Shown here piece by piece: positions 8,379 through 17,000 of a DNA stretch of 64,000 bases. Position 1 is the stretch's first letter; each line of letters begins with the position of its first letter. The DNA is from Ramlibacter albus (GTDB lineage Bacteria; Pseudomonadota; Gammaproteobacteria; Burkholderiales; Burkholderiaceae_C). The stretch covers positions 62,001 to 126,000 of the forward strand of contig NZ_JACORU010000012.1 in NCBI RefSeq assembly GCF_014297445.1. Direction: 5' to 3'. The position numbers and the translations under genes are program-made. The notes below the pieces were generated by a model. The model ran no database searches, had not been told where the DNA came from, and saw nothing but the letters and a program-made list of their open reading frames with translations.

Positions 8379-11300
8379 ACCTCTCTGCTCCGTTCGTGCG
8401 AAGACCCGTCGGCACCGTGCTGCTCACGGCATGGCTGGCGCTCGCGGGCATCGCGGCGTTCTTCAAGCTGCCGGTGGCCTCGCTGCCGAACGTGGACTTC
8501 CCCGTCATCTCCGTGCAGGCGCAGTTGCCCGGCGCGAGCCCGACGACGATGGCGACGAGCGTCGCCACGCCGCTGGAACGCCGGCTGGCCACGATCGCCG
8601 GCGTGAACGAGGTGACCTCCAGCAGCGGCGTGGGGAGCACGCGCATCACGCTGCAGTTCGACCTCAAGCGCAACGTCGATGCCGCCGCACGCGAAGTGCA
8701 GGCCGCCATCAACGCGTCGCGCGTGGACCTGCCGTCCACGCTGCGCAGCAACCCGACCTACCGCAAGGCCAACCCGGCAGCCGCGCCGGTGATGATCCTC
8801 GCGCTCACCTCGCCGAAGCTCAAGCCGGGCGAGATCTACGACGCCGTCTCCAATATCGTGCAGCAGAAGGTGGCCCAGGTGCCGGGCGTGGGCGACGTCG
8901 AGCTGGGCGGCGGCTCGCAGCCCGCGGTGCGCGTGGAGCTGATCCCCTTCGCGCTCAACCGCTACGGCATCTCGATGGAGGACGTGCGCGCCGCGCTACA
9001 GTCCGGCGCGGCCAACCGGCCCAAGGGCGACATCGACATCCAGGGCCGCCGGCTGCAGATCTACACGTCCACCGGCATGAAGACGGGCGGCAAGACGGCC
9101 GCGGACTACCGCGACCTCGTCGTCGCCTACCGCAACGGCTCGCCGGTGCGCCTGAGCGACATCGCCGAGATTTCCGACAGCGTGGAGAACATCAACACGC
9201 TGGGCCTGTTCAACGGCCAGCCGGCGGTGATCGTGCTGATCACGCTGCAGGCGGGCGCCAACGTGATCAACACGGTGGACGGCGTGCGCAAGCTGCTGCC
9301 GGAGCTGGAGGACCAGCTGCCGCACGACATCAAGCTGGAAGTGGCGAGCGACCGCACCAACTCCATCCGCGCGGCGCTGTTCGAGGTAGAGGTGACGCTG
9401 CTCATCTCCATCGCGCTGGTGGTGCTCGTGGTCAGTGCCTTCCTGCGCAGCGGGCGTGCGACGCTGATCCCGGCTGTGGCCACGATCGTGTCGCTGCTGG
9501 GTACGCTCGGGGTGATGTACCTGCTGGGGTACTCGCTGAACAACATCACGCTGATGTCGCTGACCGTGGCGACCGGCTTCGTGGTGGACGACGCCATCGT
9601 CGTGCTGGAGAACACCAGCCGCCACATCGAGGCGGGCATGGACCGCTTCAAGGCGGCGCTGCTGGGCGCGCGCGAGGTGGGCTTCACGGTGCTGTCGATC
9701 AGCCTCTCGCTCGTCGCCGTGTTCATCCCGCTGTTCGCGATGGGCGGGCAGGCGGGCCCGATGTTCCGCGCGTTCGCCGTGACGCTGTCGGTGGCCGTGA
9801 TGATCTCGCTGGTGATCTCGCTGACCACCACGCCCATGATGTGCGCCTGGCTGCTCAGCCGCGACGCGCACGTCAAGAAGCCCGGGCCCATCGGCCGCGC
9901 CTTCGAGCGCAGCTTCGCGTGGACGCTGCGCATGTACGAATACGCGCTGGACTGGGCGCTGGCCGCGCGCTGGCTCGTGCTCGCCGTGCTCGTGATCCTC
10001 GTGGGGCTGAACATCTACCTGTTCATGTACATCCCCAAGGGCTACTTCCCGCAGCAGGACACGCCGCAGATCAGCGGCGGCATGCGCGCCGACCAGAGCA
10101 TCTCGTTCCAGGCGATGCAGTCCAAGCTGCGCGAGGTGGTGGACATCATCCGCGCGGACCCCGCGGTCGCAACGGTGGTGGGCTTCACCGGCGGCGGCCG
10201 CGCCGGCGGCGGCTTCATGCAGGTGACGCTCAAGCCCGCGCGCGAGCGCAACGGCGAGAAGGCGTCGCAGGTCATTGCGCGCCTGCGGCCGCAGCTCGCG
10301 CAGGTGACGGGCCTGAGCCTGTTCCTGAGCCCTGTGCAGGACCTGCGCATGGGCGGCCGCCAGAGCAACAGCACCTACCAGTACACGCTCAAGAGCGACA
10401 ACGTCACCGACCTGCGCCGCTGGGCCGCGCGCCTGGCCGAAGCGATGAAGGCGCAGGACGCGCTCGTCGACGTGGACACCGACCAGCAGGAAAACGGCGT
10501 GGAGGTGTACGTGGACGTGGACAAGGACACGGCTTCGCGCATGGGCATCACCTCGCGCGACATCGACAACGCGCTCTACAACGCGTTCGGCCAGCGGCAG
10601 GTGGCCACGGTCTACGACGAGCTGAACCAGTACCGCGTGGTGATGCAGATCTCGCCGCGCTACATCCGCAGCCCGCAGGCGCTGAGCGACGTGTTCGTGC
10701 CCGCGCGCAACCCGGGCAACGCGGTCACGCTGGGCGCCGCGGTGAACCCCTCGCTGCGCGACGCGTCGCGCGGCAACGCGATCAGCGGCACGGCCACGCG
10801 CATGGTCCCGCTGTCCGCCATCGCGAAGATCGCCGAGCGGCCGACGGCCAGCGCCGTCAACCACCAGGACGCGGAGCTGGCGACGACGATCTCCTTCAAC
10901 ATCGCCGAGGGCAACAACCTGGCCGATGCGCGCAAGGCGGTGGCGGATGCCGAGGCGCAGATCGCGATGCCGAGCAACGTCCGCGGCAGCTTCCAGGGCA
11001 CCGCGCGCGCGGCGGCGGAGTCGCAAAGCCAGCAGACGCTGTTGATCATCGCGGCCATCATCGTCATCTACATCGTGCTGGGCGTGCTGTACGAGAGCCT
11101 GGTGCACCCGATCACGGTGCTCTCCACGCTGCCGGCGGCGGGCATCGGCGCGGTGCTGGCGCTGCTGATGTTCAGGATGGATTTCTCGATCATGGCGCTG
11201 ATCGGCCTGTTCCTGCTGATCGGCATCGTCAAGAAGAACGCGATCATGATCATCGACTTCGCGCTCGACGCCGAGCGCTCGCGCGGCCTCACGCCGTATG

Positions 11301-11572
11301 CCGCGGTGCGCGAGGCGTGCCTGCTGCGCTTCCGGCCGATCCTGATGACGTCGCTGGCCGCCGCGCTTGGCGCGCTGCCGCTGGCCATCGGCTTCGGCGA
11401 GGGCGCCGAGCTGCGCAAGCCGCTGGGCGTGGCCATCGTGGGCGGCCTCATCGCCAGCCAGGTGATCACGCTTCTCACCACGCCCGTGGTCTACCTCCTG
11501 ATGGACAAGCTGCGGCGCCGCAGCCCGATCGAGCGCCAGCTCGGCCGGCATGCGGAGCCGCAACCGACATGA
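8375..11572 (+). CDS. mdtC: Multidrug efflux RND transporter permease, MdtC-like
   Basis: A 1065-residue RND permease, partner of MdtB. It starts MNLSAPFVRRPVGTVLLTAWLAL, typical of MdtC, and has the TM4 region ATGFVVDDAIVVLENTSRHIE with the conserved Asp pair for proton transfer. The C-terminal half ends with the conserved FLLIGIVKKNAIMIIDFAL and the final helix VITLLTTPVVYLLMDKL. The ATG overlaps the mdtB stop (ATGA), and its stop overlaps the start of the outer-membrane gene in the same way, so the three proteins are translationally coupled. It lacks the repeat-derived tail seen in MdtB. Substrates cannot be predicted beyond drugs, bile-salt-like amphiphiles or novobiocin, known for the E. 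coli system. Confidence 0.95.
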   Translation: MNLSAPFVRRPVGTVLLTAWLALAGIAAFFKLPVASLPNVDFPVISVQAQLPGASPTTMATSVATPLERRLATIAGVNEVTSSSGVGSTRITLQFDLKRNVDAAAREVQAAINASRVDLPSTLRSNPTYRKANPAAAPVMILALTSPKLKPGEIYDAVSNIVQQKVAQVPGVGDVELGGGSQPAVRVELIPFALNRYGISMEDVRAALQSGAANRPKGDIDIQGRRLQIYTSTGMKTGGKTAADYRDLVVAYRNGSPVRLSDIAEISDSVENINTLGLFNGQPAVIVLITLQAGANVINTVDGVRKLLPELEDQLPHDIKLEVASDRTNSIRAALFEVEVTLLISIALVVLVVSAFLRSGRATLIPAVATIVSLLGTLGVMYLLGYSLNNITLMSLTVATGFVVDDAIVVLENTSRHIEAGMDRFKAALLGAREVGFTVLSISLSLVAVFIPLFAMGGQAGPMFRAFAVTLSVAVMISLVISLTTTPMMCAWLLSRDAHVKKPGPIGRAFERSFAWTLRMYEYALDWALAARWLVLAVLVILVGLNIYLFMYIPKGYFPQQDTPQISGGMRADQSISFQAMQSKLREVVDIIRADPAVATVVGFTGGGRAGGGFMQVTLKPARERNGEKASQVIARLRPQLAQVTGLSLFLSPVQDLRMGGRQSNSTYQYTLKSDNVTDLRRWAARLAEAMKAQDALVDVDTDQQENGVEVYVDVDKDTASRMGITSRDIDNALYNAFGQRQVATVYDELNQYRVVMQISPRYIRSPQALSDVFVPARNPGNAVTLGAAVNPSLRDASRGNAISGTATRMVPLSAIAKIAERPTASAVNHQDAELATTISFNIAEGNNLADARKAVADAEAQIAMPSNVRGSFQGTARAAAESQSQQTLLIIAAIIVIYIVLGVLYESLVHPITVLSTLPAAGIGAVLALLMFRMDFSIMALIGLFLLIGIVKKNAIMIIDFALDAERSRGLTPYAAVREACLLRFRPILMTSLAAALGALPLAIGFGEGAELRKPLGVAIVGGLIASQVITLLTTPVVYLLMDKLRRRSPIERQLGRHAEPQPT

Positions 11573-12972
11573 TGAAGAAGCTGATACCCCTGACTGCGTT
11601 GACGGCCGCGCTGGCGCTGGCCGGTTGCGCGAACCTCGCACCCGAGTACAAGGTGCCCGAGGTCGAAACCCCGGTCGCCTTCAAGGAAGGGCAGGGCGTG
11701 TGGGAGCCCGCGAAGCCCGCCGACACTCTGGAACGCGGCCCCTGGTGGGAGCTGTTCGGCGACCCCGTGCTCAACGACCTGGCCTCGCGCATCGAGGTGT
11801 CGAACCAGAACGTGGCGGCGGCCGTCGCCGCGTACGCGCAGGCCCGTGCCGAGGTGGCGGAGCAGCGCGCCACGCTGTGGCCCACCGTCAACCTCAATTC
11901 CAGCAGCAGCCGCAGCGGCACCGGCGGCAGCAACGGCAGCACGCGCAGCAGCCACCAGGTGAACATCGGCGCGAGCTGGGAGCCGGACGTGTTCGGGCGG
12001 CTGCGCCTGGGCGTGCAGAGCGCGCGCGCCGCGGAGCAGGCCAGCGCCGCCGACCTCGCGGCTGCGCGGCTCGCAGCACAGGGCGAACTGGCGGTGAACT
12101 ACTTCAACCTGCGCGAGGCGGAGATTTCGCGTGCGCTGCAGGCCGAGACCATCGAGGGCTACAAGCGCTCGCTGCAGATCGCGAAGAACCGCTACGAGGT
12201 CGGCGTGGTGGCGCGCACGGACGTGTTCCAGGCCGAGTCGCAGCTTGCCAACGCCGAGGCCGAGCTGCTGACGCTGGAGCGGCAGCGCGCCGTTTTCGAG
12301 CACGCCATCGCCGTGCTCGTGGGCCGGGCCGCGTCCAACTTCTCGCTGCCGGCCGACCCCAAGGTGAAGCTCAATGTGCCTGCGATTCCGCCGGAAGTGC
12401 CCTCGACACTGCTGCAACGCCGCCCCGACGTCGCCGCAGCTGAACGCCGAGTGCAACAGGCCAACAATTCGATCGGCGTCGCGCGCTCCGGCTACTTCCC
12501 GAACATCCGGCTGACCGGCTCGGCCGGCTTCACGGCGGCGAGCATCGGCGACCTCTTCAATGCCTCTGCGTTCGCGTGGTCGCTGGGCAGCTCGCTCGCG
12601 CAGATGATCTTCGACGCCGGCGCGACGAGCGCGCGCGTGGAGCAGGCGCGCGCGGGGCTCGAGCAGGCCTCGGCGCGCTACCGCAACGTCGTGCTCAACG
12701 CCATCGCCGACGTCGAGGACCAGCTCGTTGCGCTGCGCGTGCTGGAGCAGCAGCAGGTGCTGCGCCAGCGCGCCTACGAGGCTGCCGAGCGCGTGGAGCA
12801 GCAGGTGATGAACCGCTACCGCGCGGGGCAGGTGGGTTACACCGAGGTGATCACCGCGCAGAACAGCGCGGCGAATGCGCGCCGCGCGCTGGTGGGCGCG
12901 CAGATCGACCGGCAGGTGGCGGCAGTAGCGCTGATCCAGGCGTTGGGTGGGGGCTGGACGGGGCTGCAGTAG
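11569..12972 (+). CDS. Efflux transporter outer-membrane lipoprotein, NodT/OprM family
   Basis: A 467-residue outer-membrane factor that completes the tripartite MdtABC pump. Signal peptide with lipobox LALAGC; the mature Cys would be acylated. It has the TolC-type internal duplication: NLAPEYKVPEVE and WWELFGDPVLNDL at the N-terminus, and two long helical barrels containing RYEVGVVARTDVFQAESQLA and RYRAGQVGYTEVITAQNSAA at equivalent positions. The conserved PxxPxxLLQRRPDVAAAERR motif is present near residue 285. The start is the first of two adjacent ATGs and overlaps the mdtC stop. Last gene of the efflux operon. Confidence 0.94.
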   Translation: MMKKLIPLTALTAALALAGCANLAPEYKVPEVETPVAFKEGQGVWEPAKPADTLERGPWWELFGDPVLNDLASRIEVSNQNVAAAVAAYAQARAEVAEQRATLWPTVNLNSSSSRSGTGGSNGSTRSSHQVNIGASWEPDVFGRLRLGVQSARAAEQASAADLAAARLAAQGELAVNYFNLREAEISRALQAETIEGYKRSLQIAKNRYEVGVVARTDVFQAESQLANAEAELLTLERQRAVFEHAIAVLVGRAASNFSLPADPKVKLNVPAIPPEVPSTLLQRRPDVAAAERRVQQANNSIGVARSGYFPNIRLTGSAGFTAASIGDLFNASAFAWSLGSSLAQMIFDAGATSARVEQARAGLEQASARYRNVVLNAIADVEDQLVALRVLEQQQVLRQRAYEAAERVEQQVMNRYRAGQVGYTEVITAQNSAANARRALVGAQIDRQVAAVALIQALGGGWTGLQ

Positions 12973-12983
12973 CGCCACATCTT

Positions 12984-13010
12984 CCGTGTAACACGGATTA
13001 CGTGTAATAT
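12984..13010 (+). promoter_or_regulatory. Operator and promoter of the RHH/PIN toxin-antitoxin pair
   Basis: A perfect palindrome CCGTGT-A-ACACGG (12984-12996) is followed by a further direct half-site CGTGTAA (13001-13007, repeating 12985-12991 with a 16-bp shift). It overlaps a -10-like TAATAT (13005-13010). The ATG lies at 13017, so the transcript is probably leaderless. Ribbon-helix-helix antitoxins normally autoregulate through such short palindromes. Confidence 0.6.
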
Positions 13011-13016
13011 CTTCGT

Positions 13017-13310
13017 ATGGCAAACCTGACCCTGTCCATCGACGACAAGCTGCTGCAGGCCGCGCGCGTGCGTGCCGTGCACGAGGGCACCAGCGTGAAC
13101 GAGATCTGCCGCCAGGCGATCGAGAACTACGCGCGGGCGGCCAACGCGGACCGTTTGCGCAGGTTCGACGAGCTGATGGCCAGCATCGACGCAGCCCAAC
13201 GTGACGTGCAGCCGGTCGAGGTCCCGTGGAAGAACCGTGCCGAGATGTACGAGCACATCATCGCGGAGCGTCACCCCACGCTGATGAAGCGTGGCAAGGG
13301 CAAGGCCTGA
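13017..13310 (+). CDS. Antitoxin, ribbon-helix-helix type (VapB-like)
   Basis: A 97-residue protein. Its N-terminus MANLTLSIDDKLLQAARVRA, followed by a helix ending in CRQAIENYA, fits the strand-helix-helix pattern of RHH DNA-binding domains. The charged C-terminal half would wrap the toxin. Its TGA overlaps the toxin ATG (TGATG), the usual arrangement that couples antitoxin and toxin translation. It should neutralise the PIN toxin and repress its own promoter through the palindrome just upstream. No Shine-Dalgarno sequence is visible. Assignment as antitoxin rests on fold pattern and position. Confidence 0.85.
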   Translation: MANLTLSIDDKLLQAARVRAVHEGTSVNEICRQAIENYARAANADRLRRFDELMASIDAAQRDVQPVEVPWKNRAEMYEHIIAERHPTLMKRGKGKA

Positions 13311-13780
13311 TGGACTTCTTCGACACGAACATCCTCGTCTACACCGTCGACCCACGCGACCCGCACCGCCGTTCGGTGGCGCGGGAGGTGCTGCGTGCCG
13401 CGGTGGACGGTGAGCGGCTTGTCTTGAGCGTGCAGGTGATGCAGGAGTTCTACAACGTCGTCATGGGCAAGCGGCTTCTGCCGCACGCCAACGCCGTTGC
13501 GGCGCTGCGCGAATGGAGCCGCACGGCACCGGTGGCGCCGACAACTCCCGAATTGCTGTGGCATGCGCTGGAGCTGCGCGAGCGCTGGCAATTCTCGGTC
13601 TGGGATGCTCTCGTCGTGCAGGCGGCACTCCACGCGGGCTGTTCGCGCCTGGTCACGGAAGATCTCCACCACGGCCTGCGCATCGGCGCGTTGGAAGTGT
13701 TCAATCCGTTCCTGCCGGGCCACGCCGTCCATGAGCCGAGACCGCGGTACGGCGCCCGCAAGAAGACCGCGAAGGCCTAA
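13310..13780 (+). CDS. PIN-domain ribonuclease toxin (VapC-like)
   Basis: A 156-residue PIN domain. The four acidic residues that bind Mg2+/Mn2+ are at D5 (MDFFDTNI), E46 (VMQEFYNV), D99 (VWDALVV) and D118 (VTEDLHHG). Toxins of this family cut tRNA or rRNA when freed from the antitoxin. The ATG overlaps the antitoxin stop, and longer in-frame starts lie inside the antitoxin gene and are unlikely. The last 20 residues (RPRYGARKKTAKA) form a basic tail beyond the usual domain end. Together with the gene before it, a compact addiction module. Confidence 0.9.
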   Translation: MDFFDTNILVYTVDPRDPHRRSVAREVLRAAVDGERLVLSVQVMQEFYNVVMGKRLLPHANAVAALREWSRTAPVAPTTPELLWHALELRERWQFSVWDALVVQAALHAGCSRLVTEDLHHGLRIGALEVFNPFLPGHAVHEPRPRYGARKKTAKA

Positions 13781-13783
13781 ACT
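13778..13783 (+). promoter_or_regulatory. -10 box of the hydrolase-LuxR gene (probable leaderless transcript)
   Basis: TAAACT starts 13 nt before the ATG at 13791 and overlaps the stop codon of the PIN toxin. No Shine-Dalgarno sequence precedes the ATG. No clear -35 box is seen at the expected distance. Confidence 0.4.
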
Positions 13784-13790
13784 GCCGCGG

Positions 13791-14864
13791 ATGACGGCCT
13801 TCCGGCAGCAGATCCGCTTCGCCACCGCATCCGACGGCGTGAAGATCGCCTACGCCACCAGCGGCGACGGCCCGCCTCTCGTGCGCGCGGGGCACTGGAT
13901 GACGCACCTGGAATGGGACTGGCGCACGCCGGTGTGGGGGCCGTGGATCGAGCGGCTGTCCGCGCGCCACCGCCTCGTGCGCTACGACTCGCGCGGGTGC
14001 GGCTTGTCGGACGGCGAAGTCGAGGGCGTGGGGCTCGACGCCCTCGTGGCCGACCTCGAAGCGGCGGTCGATGCCGCGGGACTGGAGCAGTTCGCGCTCC
14101 TCGGTGTCTCGCAGGGCGGCGCGGTGGCGATCGCGTACGCGGCGCGGCACCCGCAGCGCGTGAGCCGGCTCGTGCTCCTCGACGCGTTCGCGCGCGGCGC
14201 GCTCGTGCGGCGGCCGGGCGACGAGGAACTGCTCGACGCGATGGCGCGGCTGGTGCTCGCGGGCTGGGGCCAGGACAACGCGGCGTTCCGGCAGATGTTC
14301 ACGTCGCAGTTCTTCCCGCGTGCCACGCCGGCGCAGGCCGAAGCGTTCAACGACCTGCAGCGCGTCTCGTGCACGCCCGCGCATGCGCACCGCCTGATGC
14401 GATCGTTCGCGCGGCTGGACGCTTCGGCGCTGCTGCCGGCGGTGCGCTGCCCCACGCTCGTGCTGCATTGCCGCGGCGACGTGCGCGTGCCGTTCGAGGA
14501 GGGCCGGTTCGTGGCATCGGGCATCGCCGACGCGAGCTTCCAGCCGCTCGAGTCCGCGAACCACGTGCCGCTGCAGGGCGAAAGCGCGTTCGACGAGGCG
14601 GTGCAGCGGATCGAGGAGTTCCTGGGCGTTGCCGCAGCCGGCGGCGGCGCGTTCGCCGCGCTGTCCCCGCGCGAGAGGGAGGTGGTCGAGCTGCTGGCGC
14701 GCGGGCTCGACAACGCGCAGATCGGCGCGCACCTGGGCCTGGCCGAGAAGACGGTGCGCAACAACGTCTCGCTGCTGTTCGACAAGCTCGGCGCGGAGAA
14801 CCGCGCGCAGGCGATCGTGCGCGCGCGCGAGGCGGGCTATGGGCGCGGTGCGGCGGGCGGTTGA
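13791..14864 (+). CDS. Alpha/beta hydrolase fused to a LuxR-type DNA-binding domain
   Basis: A 357-residue two-domain regulator. Residues 1-280 form an alpha/beta hydrolase with nucleophile elbow GVSQGG (S107), candidate acid D230 (HCRGDVRVP) and H258 (ESANHVPLQ). Residues 291-350 form a LuxR/FixJ helix-turn-helix: LSPREREVVELLARGLDNAQIGAHL and EKTVRNNVSLLFDKL. The hydrolase part may sense or process a small ligand and control DNA binding. Immediately downstream lie an inverted repeat and two genes (60-aa protein, methyltransferase) that may be its targets. The oxyanion-side motif GHWMTHLEWDW resembles other proteins of this fused type. Ligand unknown. Confidence 0.86.
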   Translation: MTAFRQQIRFATASDGVKIAYATSGDGPPLVRAGHWMTHLEWDWRTPVWGPWIERLSARHRLVRYDSRGCGLSDGEVEGVGLDALVADLEAAVDAAGLEQFALLGVSQGGAVAIAYAARHPQRVSRLVLLDAFARGALVRRPGDEELLDAMARLVLAGWGQDNAAFRQMFTSQFFPRATPAQAEAFNDLQRVSCTPAHAHRLMRSFARLDASALLPAVRCPTLVLHCRGDVRVPFEEGRFVASGIADASFQPLESANHVPLQGESAFDEAVQRIEEFLGVAAAGGGAFAALSPREREVVELLARGLDNAQIGAHLGLAEKTVRNNVSLLFDKLGAENRAQAIVRAREAGYGRGAAGG

Positions 14865-14877
14865 GCGTGTGCCGGGT

Positions 14878-14926
14878 CGGTTGTCCCGTGTCCCTGGGGG
14901 GCTCCGGGCGTTGCCCGGGACAACCG
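14878..14926. promoter_or_regulatory. Inverted repeat, candidate operator for the hydrolase-LuxR regulator
   Basis: CGGTTGTCCCG (14878-14888) and CGGGACAACCG (14916-14926) are perfect 11-bp inverted repeats separated by 27 bp. The right arm is itself part of a palindromic GGGAC-AACC-GTCCC (14917-14930). The pair lies in the 129-bp gap between the regulator and the 60-aa gene. No T-run follows, so a binding site is likelier than a terminator. Confidence 0.5.
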
Positions 14927-14993
14927 TCCCGCGAAATGCGCGGCCGGATCGCCTTCAATGAACCCATCGCAACCAACCAGACCGGAGAGCGCG

Positions 14994-15176
14994 ATGGAAA
15001 CCACGAACCGCAACGCCGAAACCGCCCGCATCTGCCGCGAGGCCTTCCGCCGGGCGCACCAACTGCGCCGCGAGAGCCACGACGAGCTCGTCAAGGCGAT
15101 GCTTGCGGCCCTCGCCGGCCCGCTGCACGCGGTGCACGCCTTGCTGCCGCGTCGAAACCAGAAGCGCCCCGCCTGA
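14994..15176 (+). CDS. Small hypothetical protein (60 aa)
   Basis: Not recognised. The ATG is preceded by CGGAGAG at a good distance, which makes translation likely. The protein is helical and charged in its first half (METTNRNAETARICREAFRRAH, cut here for length) and ends in a basic stretch LLPRRNQKRPA. No membrane segment, Cys motif or signal peptide. The methyltransferase begins 10 bp downstream, so the two are probably co-transcribed from a promoter near the inverted repeat at 14878-14926. It could be a small accessory or DNA/RNA-binding protein; nothing in the sequence decides this. Confidence 0.6.
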   Translation: METTNRNAETARICREAFRRAHQLRRESHDELVKAMLAALAGPLHAVHALLPRRNQKRPA

Positions 15177-15186
15177 GGCCCGCACG

Positions 15187-15987
15187 ATGAGCGACCTGGA
15201 AGCCTGGAATTCCGCCGATGCCTACGAGCTGTGGGTCGGCCGCTGGAGCCGGCAGGTAGCCGCCGGGTTCGTGCAGTGGCTCGCGCCCGCGCCCGGCCTG
15301 CGCTGGGCCGATGTGGGCTGCGGCACCGGAGCGCTCGCGGATATCGCGTTGCGCGAAGGCGGCGCGTCGATGCTGCGCGGCGTGGACCGGGCCGGCGGCT
15401 ACGTGCAGGCTGCGCGCGAGCGCATCGCCGATCCGCGTGCGCGCTTCGAGACCGGCGACGCCCTGGCCTTGCCGTGGGCGGACCGCGAGTTCGACGTCGC
15501 CGTGTCCGGCCTCGTGCTGAACTTCGTGCCTGACCCCGCGCGAATGCTCGCCGAGATAAAGCGCGTCACGCGCCCCGGCGGCACGGTCGCCGCCTATGTA
15601 TGGGACTACGCAGGCGGCATGCAGATGATGCGGTTCTTCTGGGACGCGGTACTCCAGCTGCGGCCCGGCGACGCGTGGCTGGACCAGGCCGAGCGTTTCC
15701 CGCTGTGTGCCCCCGAGCCGCTGCGCGACGCGTTCGAGGCGGCCGGCCTTGCGGAGGTCGACGTTCGCGCGATCGAGATCGACATGCCCTTCGCCACCTT
15801 CGACGACTACTGGCGGCCCTTCCTGGGCCGGCAAGGCGCCGCACCCGCGTATCTCGCCAAACTGCCGCAGGAGGAACAGGACCGCATCCGCGAACACCTG
15901 CGCGCGAAGTTCGAGGCGCGCGGCCAGGGCACGATGCCGGCGCGTGCCTGGGCCGTGCGCGGCCGCGTGCCGGCTCAGGCGGCGTAG
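15187..15987 (+). CDS. Class I SAM-dependent methyltransferase
   Basis: A 266-residue methyltransferase of the ubiE/type-11 kind. Motif I WADVGCGTGAL (residues 40-50) binds S-adenosylmethionine. Motif II lies around FETGDALALPW and motif III is LAEIKRVTRPGGTVAAYVWDY. No membrane segment; cytoplasmic. The acceptor substrate is not predictable. It follows the 60-aa gene by 10 bp and its last 13 bp overlap, tail to tail, the 3' end of the response regulator-cyclase gene on the other strand. The ATG at 15187 is preferred over upstream starts inside the small gene, since it begins the conserved MSDLEAWNSADAYE. Confidence 0.87.
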   Translation: MSDLEAWNSADAYELWVGRWSRQVAAGFVQWLAPAPGLRWADVGCGTGALADIALREGGASMLRGVDRAGGYVQAARERIADPRARFETGDALALPWADREFDVAVSGLVLNFVPDPARMLAEIKRVTRPGGTVAAYVWDYAGGMQMMRFFWDAVLQLRPGDAWLDQAERFPLCAPEPLRDAFEAAGLAEVDVRAIEIDMPFATFDDYWRPFLGRQGAAPAYLAKLPQEEQDRIREHLRAKFEARGQGTMPARAWAVRGRVPAQAA

Positions 15988-17000
15988 ACCTCCGTCGCCA
16001 CCGTCTTGCCCTTGAACGTGAACACGCCGCAGCTCTCCATCGGGATGCGCTCGCGCACCGCAGCCCAGGTGGCCCCATCGACCGCGATCCCCTTGTCGAT
16101 GGCCTTCGTGTGCGCCTCCAGCCGGGCCGCAAGGTTCACGGTGTCGCCGATGCACGTGTAGCTGGCGCGCTGGTGCGTGCCCGCGTAGCCGGCGATCATC
16201 TCGCCGGTGGCGATGCCGATGCCGATCTTCAGCGGCGGCTTGCCCTGCGCGCTGCGCTCGTCGTTGAGCAGCTTCACCATCTCCTGCATGTCGAGCGCGG
16301 CCCGCACCGCGCAAAGCGAAGGCTCCTGCAGCGGCAGCGGCGCCCCGAAGATCGCCATCAGCCCGTCGCCCGCCATCGTGTTCACCACGCCGCCATGCGC
16401 GCCGATCGCATCGAACATCAGCGCATACCAGGCGTTGAGCAGCTCGATGCATTCCTGCGGGCCGATCGCCTCGGACAACGTGGTGAAGCCGCGGATGTCC
16501 GTGAACATCACGGCGCCGTGCACGTGCCGGCCGCCGAGCGCGAAGCCGGACTCGTCGAGGTGCTGCTCGACCTCGGGCGTCGCGAATCGACGCAGGGTCA
16601 GGCGCAACTCGTCGCGCAGGCGCTTCTTCTCCAGGCTGGAGCCGATGCGTGCCTTCAGCAACACGGCGTTGACCGGCTTGCGCAGGTAATCGTCGGCACC
16701 GAGCTCGATGCAACGCACCGCATCCTGCAGCCCTTCCAGCGCGGAGGTGACGATGACGGGGATGTCGCGCAGGCGGCGGTCGGCCAGCATGTGCTCCATG
16801 ACCTGGAAGCCGTCCATCTCCGGCATCTCCACGTCCAGCAGCACGAGGTCCCAGCGGTCCTCGCGCAGCATGTCGAGGGCGATGCGGCCGTTCTCGGCGG
16901 TGCCCACGCGGTGGCCCAGCTGCTCCACGCTGCGCGCGAGCAGCAGGCGGTTGACCTTGTTGTCCTCCACCACGAGCAGGCGCGCGCCCGATTCAGCCAT
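15975..17000 (-). CDS. Response regulator fused to a class III adenylate/guanylate cyclase
   Basis: A 341-residue output protein of the phosphorelay. Residues 7-125 form a receiver domain with acidic pocket E12/D13, phospho-acceptor D56 (LVLLDVEMPEMDG) and K108. Residues 160-341 form a class III nucleotidyl cyclase: metal-binding D168 (MFTDIRGFTTLSE) and D212 (MAGDGLMAIFG), transition-state N289 and R293 (VNLAARLE). The position of the usual substrate lysine is T208, so base preference and even activity are uncertain. Phosphorylation of D56 should alter synthesis of cAMP or cGMP. Its ATG overlaps the Hpt stop by 8 bp. Cytoplasmic. Confidence 0.9.
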   Translation of the reverse strand: MAESGARLLVVEDNKVNRLLLARSVEQLGHRVGTAENGRIALDMLREDRWDLVLLDVEMPEMDGFQVMEHMLADRRLRDIPVIVTSALEGLQDAVRCIELGADDYLRKPVNAVLLKARIGSSLEKKRLRDELRLTLRRFATPEVEQHLDESGFALGGRHVHGAVMFTDIRGFTTLSEAIGPQECIELLNAWYALMFDAIGAHGGVVNTMAGDGLMAIFGAPLPLQEPSLCAVRAALDMQEMVKLLNDERSAQGKPPLKIGIGIATGEMIAGYAGTHQRASYTCIGDTVNLAARLEAHTKAIDKGIAVDGATWAAVRERIPMESCGVFTFKGKTVATEVYAA

